The notes under the pieces were generated by a model, which saw only the letters and a program-made list of their open reading frames with translations, did no database searches and was not told where the DNA came from. From JAGOPY01 sp964619555 (GTDB lineage: Bacteria > Bacteroidota > Bacteroidia > Bacteroidales > JAGOPY01), in the NCBI GenBank assembly GCA_964619555.1, contig CAZUDV010000005.1:1-64000 (forward strand): DNA of 64,000 bases, in the 5' to 3' direction. A program made the position numbers and the translations under genes. Positions 44,285-52,585 of this stretch are shown here, one piece after another; the stretch's first letter is position 1, and each line of letters opens with the position of its first letter.

Positions 44285-46330
44285 TCACAGGACCGGAACC
44301 TTCATCGTGATCTTTGTGCCCTCGTGATTTTCGATGCTGAAACTGCCCCTGACGGCCTCCATCCGCTGGCGCATATTGTTCAGCCCGTTGCCGTGTACCT
44401 TCGACGGCTCCTCCGGGATCCCCCGGCCGTTGTCGCGGATCTCCACGGCCAGTTCGCCCTCGTTCAGCGTAAAGCTGAGTTCCGCCTCCGAAGCACCGGA
44501 ATGCTTCATGATGTTGTGCAGCGCCTCTTTCACGGTATAAAAGATATCCCGGCGTTTTTCCCCGCTGAGGGGGATCTCCGCGATCCCGCCGTGAGTGCTG
44601 ATCTTAAGTTTCACCGCGGCATCTTCGAAGAATTCCGCAGCATAGCGCCGGATGTAGGCCACCAGGCTCTCCAGCGTGTCGTTGTTGGCGTTCAGCGCCC
44701 AGATGATCTCGCTGATATTGGCCGAGAGCTCTTTGGAAATGCCGGCGATCTTTTCGGCTTCCTGCTTCATCTCCGGCGTTCGGGCCTCGTTCTTCACCAG
44801 TTCGGTCAGCAGCATGATGCGGGAAAGGCCCGAGCCTACGTCGTCGTGCAGGTCGGCGCTGATGCGCCTGCGTTCGCTGATGATGGCCTGCTGCTGCTCC
44901 AGCTTCTTGCGGAGCCTAAAGGATCTGAATAAGAAAAATCCGGCCAGGAAGAGCAGAATAATGCCCGCGATCATGCCATGGCGTATCGCTTTTTGCTTTG
45001 AAAGCTGCAGTGATTTGATCTCGTTGTCTTTATTCAGCAGCTCGATCTCCTGGTCTTTCTTTTCGGTTTCGTATTGGAGTTTCAGTTGTGATATTTTGTT
45101 GGTGCTCTCCTCACCACGCAGGCTGTCTAAATAAAGATTATGCAGTTTGTACGATTCTAGCGATTGTTTAAAATCTCCTTCGGCGCTGTCCAATAAATAT
45201 ATGTTTCGATAGATGAACGATAAATTACTTATATTACCAACTAATTGTGCTATTGATAGTCCTTTTTCAAGGTACATCCTTGCAGACTGGTATTCACCAA
45301 GAAACATGCTCAGTTTTCCGAGTTGTCCGTAACTTCCTGATACAGCAGCTTGAGATCCTGTTTCTTCATTAAGGGTCAAAGCCTCAAGGAAATGTTTCTT
45401 AGCTTCCTGATAGTTACCCAAATCCATGTGAATTCCACCAATATTATTATGGCATTTTGCCATGCTGGATTTATTACCAAATTCTACCTGGATTCTTAAT
45501 GCATTCTGGAAATATACCAGGGCCTTCTCTTGATTGTTTTCCACCCCTCCCAAATTGTTATACAAAACGGCCATTGAAAGTTTATCGCCTGATTTCTCCG
45601 CAATTTTAAGTGAGGCCATATAATTACGTTTTGCTTCTTCTTTATCTCCCAATTGAAAATATATGTTAGCAATATCAATGTAAGCAATTATTATTTCAGG
45701 ATTATTTCCGGTTTCTTCGGCGATCTTTAAATAATCCATCTGGTACTTCAACGCATCAGAAAGATTTCCCTTTGATGCATAAATCCGGCCAATGTTAGAA
45801 TATGATTTAATAATACTGAATTGATCCCCGATTTCTTTGAAAATTGTTAGTCCTGCCAAAGTACTTTCAAGCGCTTCATCATAATTGTCGAGTGCCCACC
45901 AGCACATTCCATTATTAAATAACGCTTTCGCCATAGTTTTTTTGTCTCTATTTTCCTCGCAGAGATTCTTGGCTTTGATATTATGCTCTATTGCATCCAT
46001 ATAAGAACCTTTATATAGAAGAGCCTTGCCGATACCCAAATGAGCCAGCGCCATTCCTCTGCGGAATTCAATTTTATTCGCGAGAGCTAATGCCGAATCA
46101 CCATATTTCACTGCCATGTCAAAATTTCTGATATCACTGTGGAGGCTGCCGAGGGACGATAAGTTTATAACCAGTGTGGTATCCTCCGGGGCATTTTTGA
46201 TCACATTCTTCAGCGAGTCGATCTTCTGTTGCGCCTGGCTGTATGCATTGGTAATCAGGCCAACAGCCATGATGAAGGTCAGCAAGGCTTTCTTTAAATA
46301 AAATCCTGGGATAGCTTTGGGGATTGGCAT
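44285..46330 (-). CDS. Periplasmic-TPR sensor histidine kinase 2
   Basis: 681 residues. Signal segment (~12-31), eight or nine TPR units (~40-430; for example LFNNGMCWWALDNYDEALEST), a transmembrane helix (~455-475, GMIAGIILLFLAGFFLF), HisKA_3 with H495 in RISADLHDDVGSGLS, and HATPase_c (VKEALHNIMKHS, DNGRGIPE, GNGLNNMRQRM). It is first in a three-gene minus-strand group with kinase 1 and the response regulator. The region from the coiled coil to the C terminus is a recent duplication of kinase 1. Two sensors feeding one regulator would allow it to integrate two signals. Confidence 0.95.
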   Translation of the reverse strand: MPIPKAIPGFYLKKALLTFIMAVGLITNAYSQAQQKIDSLKNVIKNAPEDTTLVINLSSLGSLHSDIRNFDMAVKYGDSALALANKIEFRRGMALAHLGIGKALLYKGSYMDAIEHNIKAKNLCEENRDKKTMAKALFNNGMCWWALDNYDEALESTLAGLTIFKEIGDQFSIIKSYSNIGRIYASKGNLSDALKYQMDYLKIAEETGNNPEIIIAYIDIANIYFQLGDKEEAKRNYMASLKIAEKSGDKLSMAVLYNNLGGVENNQEKALVYFQNALRIQVEFGNKSSMAKCHNNIGGIHMDLGNYQEAKKHFLEALTLNEETGSQAAVSGSYGQLGKLSMFLGEYQSARMYLEKGLSIAQLVGNISNLSFIYRNIYLLDSAEGDFKQSLESYKLHNLYLDSLRGEESTNKISQLKLQYETEKKDQEIELLNKDNEIKSLQLSKQKAIRHGMIAGIILLFLAGFFLFRSFRLRKKLEQQQAIISERRRISADLHDDVGSGLSRIMLLTELVKNEARTPEMKQEAEKIAGISKELSANISEIIWALNANNDTLESLVAYIRRYAAEFFEDAAVKLKISTHGGIAEIPLSGEKRRDIFYTVKEALHNIMKHSGASEAELSFTLNEGELAVEIRDNGRGIPEEPSKVHGNGLNNMRQRMEAVRGSFSIENHEGTKITMKVPVL

Positions 46331-46665
46331 GGTTTCAGGACTGGATCATTGGTCAGTAACAATCATTAAAAATAAAAGATAATACATGGCGGTATAAATA
46401 TATATAGATATCAACATATTAACAGTTTTTATTTAAGGATTATTCTTAAAAAATTGTTAATTTTTTAAAGATTTCCTGGAGAAGCTATAATTGTATCCTA
46501 AGTGCTGAAATAATCCACACAAAGATCGCCAGGATGAAAGGCAAAGCACGCAAAATTTTTATTCTAAACTAATTGCATTTTGCGTGCTCTGCTAAATCTT
46601 TGCGCTCTTTGCGTGGAAAAAAAGACCATAGAGACAGGCTCCTGGCTGTCTGAAAGAGCCTGATC
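46331..46665. repeat. 335-nt intergenic region with an inverted repeat
   Basis: AT-rich upstream region of kinase 2 (46331-46500) with no convincing promoter. At 46545-46556 and 46576-46587 GCACGCAAAAT and ATTTTGCGTGC form an 11-bp inverted repeat, flanked by TTTGCG-rich sequence of a kind often seen between Bacteroidota genes. It may be a terminator of the FISUMP gene read leftward or a dispersed palindrome. No gene is visible. Confidence 0.5.
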
Positions 46666-47733
46666 TTATTCCATCACGCACCGGACCGACATTCCGTAGG
46701 ACCGCCACTGATCCCAGTTTGGGGCATAGACCTGAAAAATGACCGATTCGGAATCCCAGCTCAACTCACGATAAAACGCATAACCACCCTGCAATGAAGC
46801 GGTCCAGAAATAGCTCTTGTAGCTAAAGCCATAGAAGCTGCCGGTTTCAGCCCTTCTGCCAGCAGGCAGCGCAGTAAAACCGCTGAGATTGTCCGCAGGG
46901 TTCGGTGCCGACCAGTGATCCAGCCCGGCTTCTTTGAGCTTCCTGCCTATATAGGGTATTGTATGGGTAACCGTGGAATTGTCCCCAAGATAATCCTGCA
47001 GGATATCCCAGTCCGCTTTTGTTGGCACACGCCAGCCCACGGGAGCTATGTTGCGGGCATCCGTTGCTGCATACCAGTTGTACAATTTGCCATAAGTTGC
47101 ATCGTTACCGGGGTCATTGTTGTAATGACACCAGCCTCCCCTATCTGTACCTAGTTTAAGGTTTCTCCACTCTGTCGGGTCCGCAACATGCTGGACAATA
47201 TCGCCATTACGATAACGGGTGACCCTGAGGTTCTCGAGCATCCAGGTCTGTGTTCCAAGGGTGATAGTCTGGTAGACGTTGCCGTCGATGTCGGTCATGG
47301 TGCCATACACCGGCGGGATGAGGGTGGTGAACGACAGCTCGTTGCCGTACTTGGTCACGCCGTTCTTCTTGGTGGCATAAGCACGGATGTAATACGTGGT
47401 GGCCGAGTCGAGCCCGGTCAGCGAAACGGTGAAAGTACCCGTTCCCGCGCCTGAAGATACCTTTGGACCTGAAATCGTGGGAGCCGGACTGGTACCGTAA
47501 CAAACACCCCTGTCAACAATTCTGATCGAGCCGGTGCCGGAAACAGTTATTTTCCCGCCCGCCGTGGCAGTGGTATAAGTAATATCCGGTGAAAAATAAG
47601 TGGTAACCACGCTGAGCGTTGCTTTTTCTTCCCCAGGATATTCCGGATTGCCTCCTGCCGGAAGGTCGTTCTCCTCTTTGCTGCAGGCAAAAATTATAAC
47701 CGTGAGAGCGATGAGACTAATGATCTTTTTCAT
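46666..47733 (-). CDS. FISUMP-domain lipoprotein
   Basis: 355 residues. Lipoprotein signal with lipobox LTVIIFAC (cysteine ~17), then a fibronectin-III-like domain (~40-135, SLTGLDSATTYYIRAYATKKNG). A FISUMP (Fibrobacter succinogenes major paralogous) domain follows from ~140 (DIDGNVYQTITLGTQTWML, GKLYNWYAA, GWRVPTKADWDIL) and ends in YGMSVRCVME. Such proteins sit on the outer membrane, and many are adhesins or of unknown role. A promoter block shared with the giant adhesin and the response regulator lies ~110 nt upstream, so it is a candidate member of the regulon. Confidence 0.92.
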   Translation of the reverse strand: MKKIISLIALTVIIFACSKEENDLPAGGNPEYPGEEKATLSVVTTYFSPDITYTTATAGGKITVSGTGSIRIVDRGVCYGTSPAPTISGPKVSSGAGTGTFTVSLTGLDSATTYYIRAYATKKNGVTKYGNELSFTTLIPPVYGTMTDIDGNVYQTITLGTQTWMLENLRVTRYRNGDIVQHVADPTEWRNLKLGTDRGGWCHYNNDPGNDATYGKLYNWYAATDARNIAPVGWRVPTKADWDILQDYLGDNSTVTHTIPYIGRKLKEAGLDHWSAPNPADNLSGFTALPAGRRAETGSFYGFSYKSYFWTASLQGGYAFYRELSWDSESVIFQVYAPNWDQWRSYGMSVRCVME

Positions 47734-47839
47734 GATGTTCTGTTTTTAATGAATAATTTATCTGAATTAAACTTGGCTCAGGCACATTTCCGGGATCCAT
47801 ACCGCCTTAAACTTGCTCAATTTCGTACCAGGGATCCAC

Positions 47840-47893
47840 GATGTAAAATTCGGGAGAACGGAAGCGGAAGTAAATAACCCTTTTGGGGGATTT
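47840..47893 (-). promoter_or_regulatory. CCC-N4-GGGTTATT promoter of the FISUMP gene
   Basis: Minus strand: CCCAAAAGGGTTATT (47887-47873), then TACTTCCGCTT.., then GAATTTTA (47851-47844). Nearly the same as the block before the giant adhesin gene, in the same orientation. The expected start is near 47838, giving a leader of ~105 nt. Confidence 0.7.
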
Positions 47894-48013
47894 TATTCCA
47901 TTATTGTTAATGGCATGTTAAAATCAATATATCAGAACCTATCCATATTACCTTTACCTAATATTTTCCATTCCAGGTCTTTACAATCGATCAACCCATT
48001 AATTGGTCAACGC

Positions 48014-48904
48014 ATGAAAACTATTTTCCCACTTGCAGTTTCGTTCTGCGCCTTTGTGCTTCATGTTTCTGTAACCGCACAATCAGATCCAGGCAAGACA
48101 GATCATCCTTCTTTTAAAAACACCCAGGCGAATAGCATCAGGGGCAAAACACCTCATTCAGGTCCCGGCAGGGATATCAACACGGTTTATATCACTGCAG
48201 ACGGCAAGGTTGGCATCGGTGTCTCCGCCCCGGTTAATAAACTCAGTGTGGATGGGGACATCCATGTTACAGATTCGATCCTGGTGGAGGGAGGCAGACT
48301 GGTAACCGGGGATTTCAGGGGAGCGACGCTGAACGGAGTGATCAATTGCGGCGGAGCATATCGGACCTATACCAATACCCTGAGTGACTTGGTTGACCCG
48401 CTTCCGGATTATGCGGTGGGAGACGAGGATCTGTACATCCAGGATATCCTGGAGGTTGGGACACAGGCCTATAAACCGGGTGGTGGCAGTTGGGCGACCC
48501 TGTCCGATTCCCGTTTCAAAAGGAATATAGAACCATTCACCGACGGGCTGGCCAAAGTCATGCAGATCAGGCCGGTTTCTTTCCAGTACAATGAGCGGGC
48601 CAGCCTTACTGACGCGAACAGGCGCTATATCGGGGTCCTGGCACAGGATATGATCGCCATAGCGCCTTACATGGTGGAAGAAGTGTCACTGGGCCAGGTA
48701 GTCAGGGAGGTTGAGAATGGCGTGGATGAGGTCCTTGAGCCGGGCACTCCTGGTTACACGTTTGACCCGTCGGCCCTGGATTATATCATGATCAATGCCA
48801 TCCAGGAGCTGGAGCATAAGATCGAAGCCCAAAACCGGCGCATAGCAGCGCTCGAAGAGGAGAATGTTTTGCTGAAAGTAGACGCAGTAAACCCGAAGCG
48901 GTAG
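48014..48904 (+). CDS. Secreted tail-fibre-like protein with S74 intramolecular chaperone domain
   Basis: 296 residues from Met at 48014, where a signal peptide starts (MKTIFPLAVSFCAFVLHV); the frame opens at 47813 but the earlier part runs through the upstream promoter block. Residues ~65-100 carry the phrase VGIGVSAPVNKLSVDGDIHV common to Bacteroidota fibre proteins. The C terminus has an endosialidase-type S74 peptidase/chaperone domain (LSDSRFKRNIEPF with the catalytic Ser in SDSR) and a terminal coiled coil (AQNRRIAALEEENVLLK). The domain trimerises and then cleaves itself from its partner. No T9SS domain. Confidence 0.85.
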   Translation: MKTIFPLAVSFCAFVLHVSVTAQSDPGKTDHPSFKNTQANSIRGKTPHSGPGRDINTVYITADGKVGIGVSAPVNKLSVDGDIHVTDSILVEGGRLVTGDFRGATLNGVINCGGAYRTYTNTLSDLVDPLPDYAVGDEDLYIQDILEVGTQAYKPGGGSWATLSDSRFKRNIEPFTDGLAKVMQIRPVSFQYNERASLTDANRRYIGVLAQDMIAIAPYMVEEVSLGQVVREVENGVDEVLEPGTPGYTFDPSALDYIMINAIQELEHKIEAQNRRIAALEEENVLLKVDAVNPKR

Positions 48905-48989
48905 CATTTTGCATTTCACATTTCGCAGTGGCATTTCTCAATAATTGCGAGATCCAAACTGTAAAATGCGAAATGTGAAATGTGAAATG
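48905..48989. repeat. 23-bp inverted repeat after the S74 gene
   Basis: Left arm 48905-48927 (CATTTTGCATTTCACATTTC..) and right arm 48967-48989 pair at 21 of 23 positions. The arms are built from ATTTCAC/GTGAAAT direct units. It is probably a transcription terminator or a dispersed foldback like that at 8.3 kb. Confidence 0.65.
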
Positions 48990-49068
48990 AATCCATGCAC
49001 CCCGACGTCTCTGCCGTAAAAAAAAACAATTGTCCAACTGTCCAACTGCTAACTGTCCAACTTTTTAG

Positions 49069-49324
49069 GTCGGGATGGTGAGATTATTTTTCGTTGCCTC
49101 ACCGCGACTGAACCTGGCGCTTCCCTCGTCTCCGCCGGCTGGCGGATCCTCGGGATCCCGCCTTTGGCGGGACCGCACCAGCTTAGGTCGCTAATGCGGC
49201 AACGGGTATTTTGGTTTTTTAAACACCAGTTGTGGCGGAGCGACCTTGGGACGCGGACTGAGTCCCGACGCAAGGCGGGGCGAAGGAGCGTTCCAGTCGC
49301 GGAACCACAACGAAAAAAAATAAT
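49069..49324. mobile_element. Foldback (MITE-like) element beside tRNA-Pro
   Basis: About 255 bp, GC-rich in an AT-rich setting, with no gene. Left end ATTATTTTTCGTTG..CCGCGACTG (49083-49110) is mirrored at the right end, 49290-49324 (CAGTCGCGG..CAACGAAAAA). An inner foldback (GTTGTGG 49230 with CCACAAC 49305) is nested within. At its left border, 49069-49085 (GTCGGGATGGTGAGATT) is an inverted copy of the 3' end of the tRNA-Pro gene (49494-49510). No transposase is present. It may be a non-autonomous element or a structured RNA. Confidence 0.5.
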
Positions 49325-49410
49325 TCCAGGTAACTTTAGTATGAACCATTGCCATGATCGGCATTCAAACTTTTTAATCAGGAATTGGTATACTAATCCA
49401 ATAAAAATCC

Positions 49411-49418
49411 TATCTTTG
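49411..49418 (+). promoter_or_regulatory. -7 box of tRNA-Pro
   Basis: TATCTTTG (TAnnTTTG), 17 nt before the mature tRNA; a TTG at 49385-49387 is a loose -33 partner. Confidence 0.65.
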
Positions 49419-49434
49419 CACTCCCAAAACAGGG

Positions 49435-49509
49435 CGGGATGTAGCGCAGCCCGGTTAGCGCGCCACGTTCGGGACGTGGAGGTCGTGAGTTCGAATCTCA
49501 CCATCCCGA
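49435..49509 (+). tRNA. tRNA-Pro (anticodon CGG)
   Basis: 75 nt. Acceptor CGGGATG (49435-49441) pairs with CATCCCG (49502-49508), discriminator A. Anticodon stem CCACG/CGTGG with loop TTCGGGA gives CGG. The T arm contains GTTCGAATC. CCA is not encoded, unlike in the tRNA-Thr of this window. Confidence 0.96.
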
Positions 49510-49511
49510 CA

Positions 49512-49547
49512 AAGACCCCAGGATTGATCTAAAGCCTGGGGTCTTTT
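49512..49547 (+). terminator. Terminator of tRNA-Pro
   Basis: AAGACCCCAGG (49512-49522) pairs perfectly with CCTGGGGTCTT (49535-49545), followed by TTT. Confidence 0.88.
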
Positions 49548-49644
49548 ATATAAATCTTATAACCATCTCTAATGGAGAGAAAAAACTGGCAAGCCAATTT
49601 CTTCAGGGCTGAGTCAGCCTGTGACTTTCCGGTAAGGACAAAAC

Positions 49645-50145
49645 CTAATAAGTAACCGTCCAGGAGACATCCCCGGTACCGCTGCTGCCATCGGAAGTGA
49701 GGGTAACCAGTGTTTCCCCGCTGCCTTTGATTTTATCGAACTTTCCCTTACCTTCACCGATGGATTCTGTCACTACAAAGATCATGTTGCCGGTCATCTG
49801 AGATGAACCGTTCAGACTGATAAAACTGTCCCCAGGGTCTTCTCCTGAGTATGTAGTTTCAAAATCTATACCCTGACCCGATACAAAATCAAATGTAAAT
49901 GATGATTCAAAGGTAAGTTTACCAATGTCGGACAGGTTACCCGTGCCGGCGAAAGAGATTTTTGCCTTCAAAGGCTGTTGCGTCAAGGTGTCCACCTCAA
50001 TTGGCACAAAACCACTCTGGGTGTAGCTAAATGTTCCAGTAACCAGTTTGTCTTCGATGGTGTACTTTTTATCCTTCTCGCAAGATATTAAAAGCGCCAG
50101 TACAGCAAAAGTCAACAATGGTCGGATAAACGAAATCTGTTTCAT
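49645..50145 (-). CDS. Small lipoprotein of unknown function
   Basis: 166 residues with a lipoprotein signal (lipobox LALLISC, cysteine ~22), so it is anchored in a membrane, probably the outer one. The rest is a predicted all-beta domain (KAKISFAGTGNLSDIGKLTF, MIFVVTESIGEGKGKFDKIKG) reminiscent of allene-oxide-cyclase-like or calycin barrels; this is only a resemblance. A monocistronic gene between tRNA-Pro and the GH127 gene. The upstream region up to 50474 (329 nt) holds no gene or clear element. Confidence 0.78.
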   Translation of the reverse strand: MKQISFIRPLLTFAVLALLISCEKDKKYTIEDKLVTGTFSYTQSGFVPIEVDTLTQQPLKAKISFAGTGNLSDIGKLTFESSFTFDFVSGQGIDFETTYSGEDPGDSFISLNGSSQMTGNMIFVVTESIGEGKGKFDKIKGSGETLVTLTSDGSSGTGDVSWTVTY

Positions 50146-50474
50146 TTTTGTAAGGATTAATTGTTAATAACAGAAACTTGGCTGATTTGAGTTATAAAAT
50201 TATATGTGTATATTTCTAATTGTCAATCTATTTAACAATGCCTTAACAATAAATGTCAAAGGTTCCGGATCACGATCCGGCTGATTACCGCAACTCTTCA
50301 GAAGGGTCAAAAACTTGCAAAACCAGTTTGAGAAATATGCCTCGTCCGGAAGGCCGGATTTAAAAATAGCCCTGCCTGGCGAAAATGTGGTGTACATGAA
50401 CAGAATACCTAAATTTGCTTTTAAGTGCTGCCGGAGGATAGTTCCGGTCAGTCAATTGTAAAACAACAATTAAT

Positions 50475-52469
50475 ATGAAGCGGTCAATTATTTTCTTTCT
50501 GATGTACCTGACCGGGCTTTTACTTCCAGAATACCTGTCAGCCCAGCAATCGGGACCTTCTTACTCCATATCGCCCGTTCCATTTACGGCCGTTCATGTG
50601 AATGATCATTTCTGGGCGCCCAGGATAAAGGTCAACCATGAGGTGACCATCCCCATCGCCATTCAAAAAAGCAAGGAAACCGGACGGATCAGGAATTTCA
50701 TGATCGCCGGGGGGATCGAAGAGGGAGCTTTCTGCACCCTTTATCCCTTCGACGATTCGGATGTTTTTAAAATCATCGAAGGAGCCAGTTATTCCCTTCA
50801 GACTTTCGATGACCCACATCTTTCCATGGTCATCGATACGATCATTCAGTATATTGCCTTCGCCCAGGAACCGGACGGCTACCTTTATACCAACCGGACC
50901 ATCGATCCGGAGCACACGCACGAATGGGTAGGAAAAGAACGCTGGGAGAAAGCCCCCGAACTCAGTCACGAACTCTATAACATCGGCCATCTTTACGAGG
51001 CAGCCGTGGCACATTACCAGGCTACCGGTAAGAGGACCCTCCTGGATGTGGCGATCAAAAGCGCCGACCTGGTTTATAATGATTTCATCGGAAAACAACT
51101 CCCCTACTATCCCGGCCACCAGGTCATTGAAATGGGACTGGTCAAGCTTTACGGGGTCACGGGCGATGAAAGGTATCTCGAACTCGCGCAATACATGCTG
51201 GACATCCGCCACGGCGGGGATGAATACAACCAGGCCCACAAACCCGTTGCAGAGCAGGATAAAATCGTGGGACATGCGGTCCGTGCCACCTATATGTATT
51301 CCGGGATGGCCGACATGGCAGCGATCACGGGCAACCACGCTTATACGGAAGCCCTGGACAAGATCTGGGACGATCTCATCGGAACCAAATACTACATCAC
51401 CGGCGGGATCGGTTCCGGAAGCGATAATGAAGGTTTCGGGGAGCCATATTACCTTCCCAACCTCACTGCCTATTGCGAAACCTGTGCTTCCATCAGCAAT
51501 GTCTTCTGGAATTACCGGATGTTCCTCTTGCATGGCGACTCCAAATACATCGACATCCTCGAACGGACCCTGTACAATGCCTTGTTGTCGGGTGTTTCAT
51601 TGAGCGGCGACCGCTTTTTCTATCCCAATCCGCTGGAATCGCATGGCCAGCACCAACGGGCCGCCTGGTTCGGCTGTGCCTGTTGCCCCGGGAATATCTG
51701 CCGCTTCATCCCATCGCTCCCGGGATACATTTATGCCAGGGACCATTCCACCATCTTCCTGAACCTTTACATCCAGAATGCCACTGAAATAGACCTCCAG
51801 GGAAATAAAGTCGAAATTGTTCAGACGACCGAATATCCCTGGGAGGGTAGAGTAAAGGTCATGGTAAATCCTGATGTCTCCGGCACATTCTCAATTGCCT
51901 TGCGCATTCCGGGCTGGGCAAGGGGTGAGCCCGTACCGGGCGACCTGTACTATTTCCTGCCCCGCGATCCTGCGGTGACCATCGTTTCCGTTCCTTCATA
52001 CGGCATTGCGGTTAACGGGAAACCGGCCAGATACAAGTTTGAAAAGGGCTATGCCATTATTGAAAGGGCCTGGCAAAAAGGAGATGAGATTGAACTTTAT
52101 CTCCCCATGGAAGTTGAAAAAATCGTTGCCAATCCCCTGGTGGAGGCTGATCGGGAAAGATTTGCCCTGCAGCGGGGGCCTGTCGTATACTGCCTGGAAT
52201 GGCCGGATAATCCGGAAGGACATGTGCTGGACCTGGTGCTTGATTCCAACGCTGTGATCGCATCATCTTTCGATCCGACCAGGCTGAATGGTGTACAGAT
52301 ACTGACCGGCAAGGCCCAAGTTGCCATCCGTTCTGAGAATGGCAATACATTGGCTGGCGAAAAGGATTTCACCGCCATTCCCTATTTCACCTGGGCAAAC
52401 CGCGGACCAGGCGAAATGGAGGTCTGGATGGCTGCTGCGCCCGGGGTTGCCATCACGGATAAACCATAA
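50475..52469 (+). CDS. GH127 beta-L-arabinofuranosidase
   Basis: 664 residues with a signal peptide (~1-22). The DUF1680/GH127 (alpha/alpha)6 barrel spans ~30-440. The zinc/cysteine active site of the family is complete: E335-T-C337 (YCETCAS) and C403-C404 (CACCPGN), corresponding to the Glu/Cys/Cys/Cys set of HypBA1, in which one of the paired cysteines is the nucleophile. A C-terminal beta-sandwich follows. It removes terminal beta-L-arabinofuranose from plant or microbial glycans. With the GH29 enzyme at 4.3 kb it suggests use of decorated plant or algal polysaccharides. No SusC/D genes are next to it. Confidence 0.95.
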   Translation: MKRSIIFFLMYLTGLLLPEYLSAQQSGPSYSISPVPFTAVHVNDHFWAPRIKVNHEVTIPIAIQKSKETGRIRNFMIAGGIEEGAFCTLYPFDDSDVFKIIEGASYSLQTFDDPHLSMVIDTIIQYIAFAQEPDGYLYTNRTIDPEHTHEWVGKERWEKAPELSHELYNIGHLYEAAVAHYQATGKRTLLDVAIKSADLVYNDFIGKQLPYYPGHQVIEMGLVKLYGVTGDERYLELAQYMLDIRHGGDEYNQAHKPVAEQDKIVGHAVRATYMYSGMADMAAITGNHAYTEALDKIWDDLIGTKYYITGGIGSGSDNEGFGEPYYLPNLTAYCETCASISNVFWNYRMFLLHGDSKYIDILERTLYNALLSGVSLSGDRFFYPNPLESHGQHQRAAWFGCACCPGNICRFIPSLPGYIYARDHSTIFLNLYIQNATEIDLQGNKVEIVQTTEYPWEGRVKVMVNPDVSGTFSIALRIPGWARGEPVPGDLYYFLPRDPAVTIVSVPSYGIAVNGKPARYKFEKGYAIIERAWQKGDEIELYLPMEVEKIVANPLVEADRERFALQRGPVVYCLEWPDNPEGHVLDLVLDSNAVIASSFDPTRLNGVQILTGKAQVAIRSENGNTLAGEKDFTAIPYFTWANRGPGEMEVWMAAAPGVAITDKP

Positions 52470-52585
52470 AACCATTGGGACCTGGATATTATTTTCTGAC
52501 CCATCCGAAATATAGTAAAGTAAATTATTATACGTAATTTTATGGATGACATCCCAGGGGGCTAAGAAATTTCATCCATGAGATT

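Noticed and set aside
49069..49510. Integrative element attachment sites (attL/attR) at tRNA-Pro
   Set aside because: The tRNA-end copy is inverted and only ~400 bp away, with no integrase; a genomic island would need direct repeats.
49049..49532. Open frames on both strands across the tRNA-Pro region
   Set aside because: They run through the tRNA, its terminator and the foldback element; the protein sequences are the well-known spurious type produced by tRNA antisense reading.
50200..50397. 65-codon frame on the minus strand upstream of the GH127 gene
   Set aside because: No leader, composition unlike neighbouring proteins, and it spans the region where the GH127 promoter should lie.
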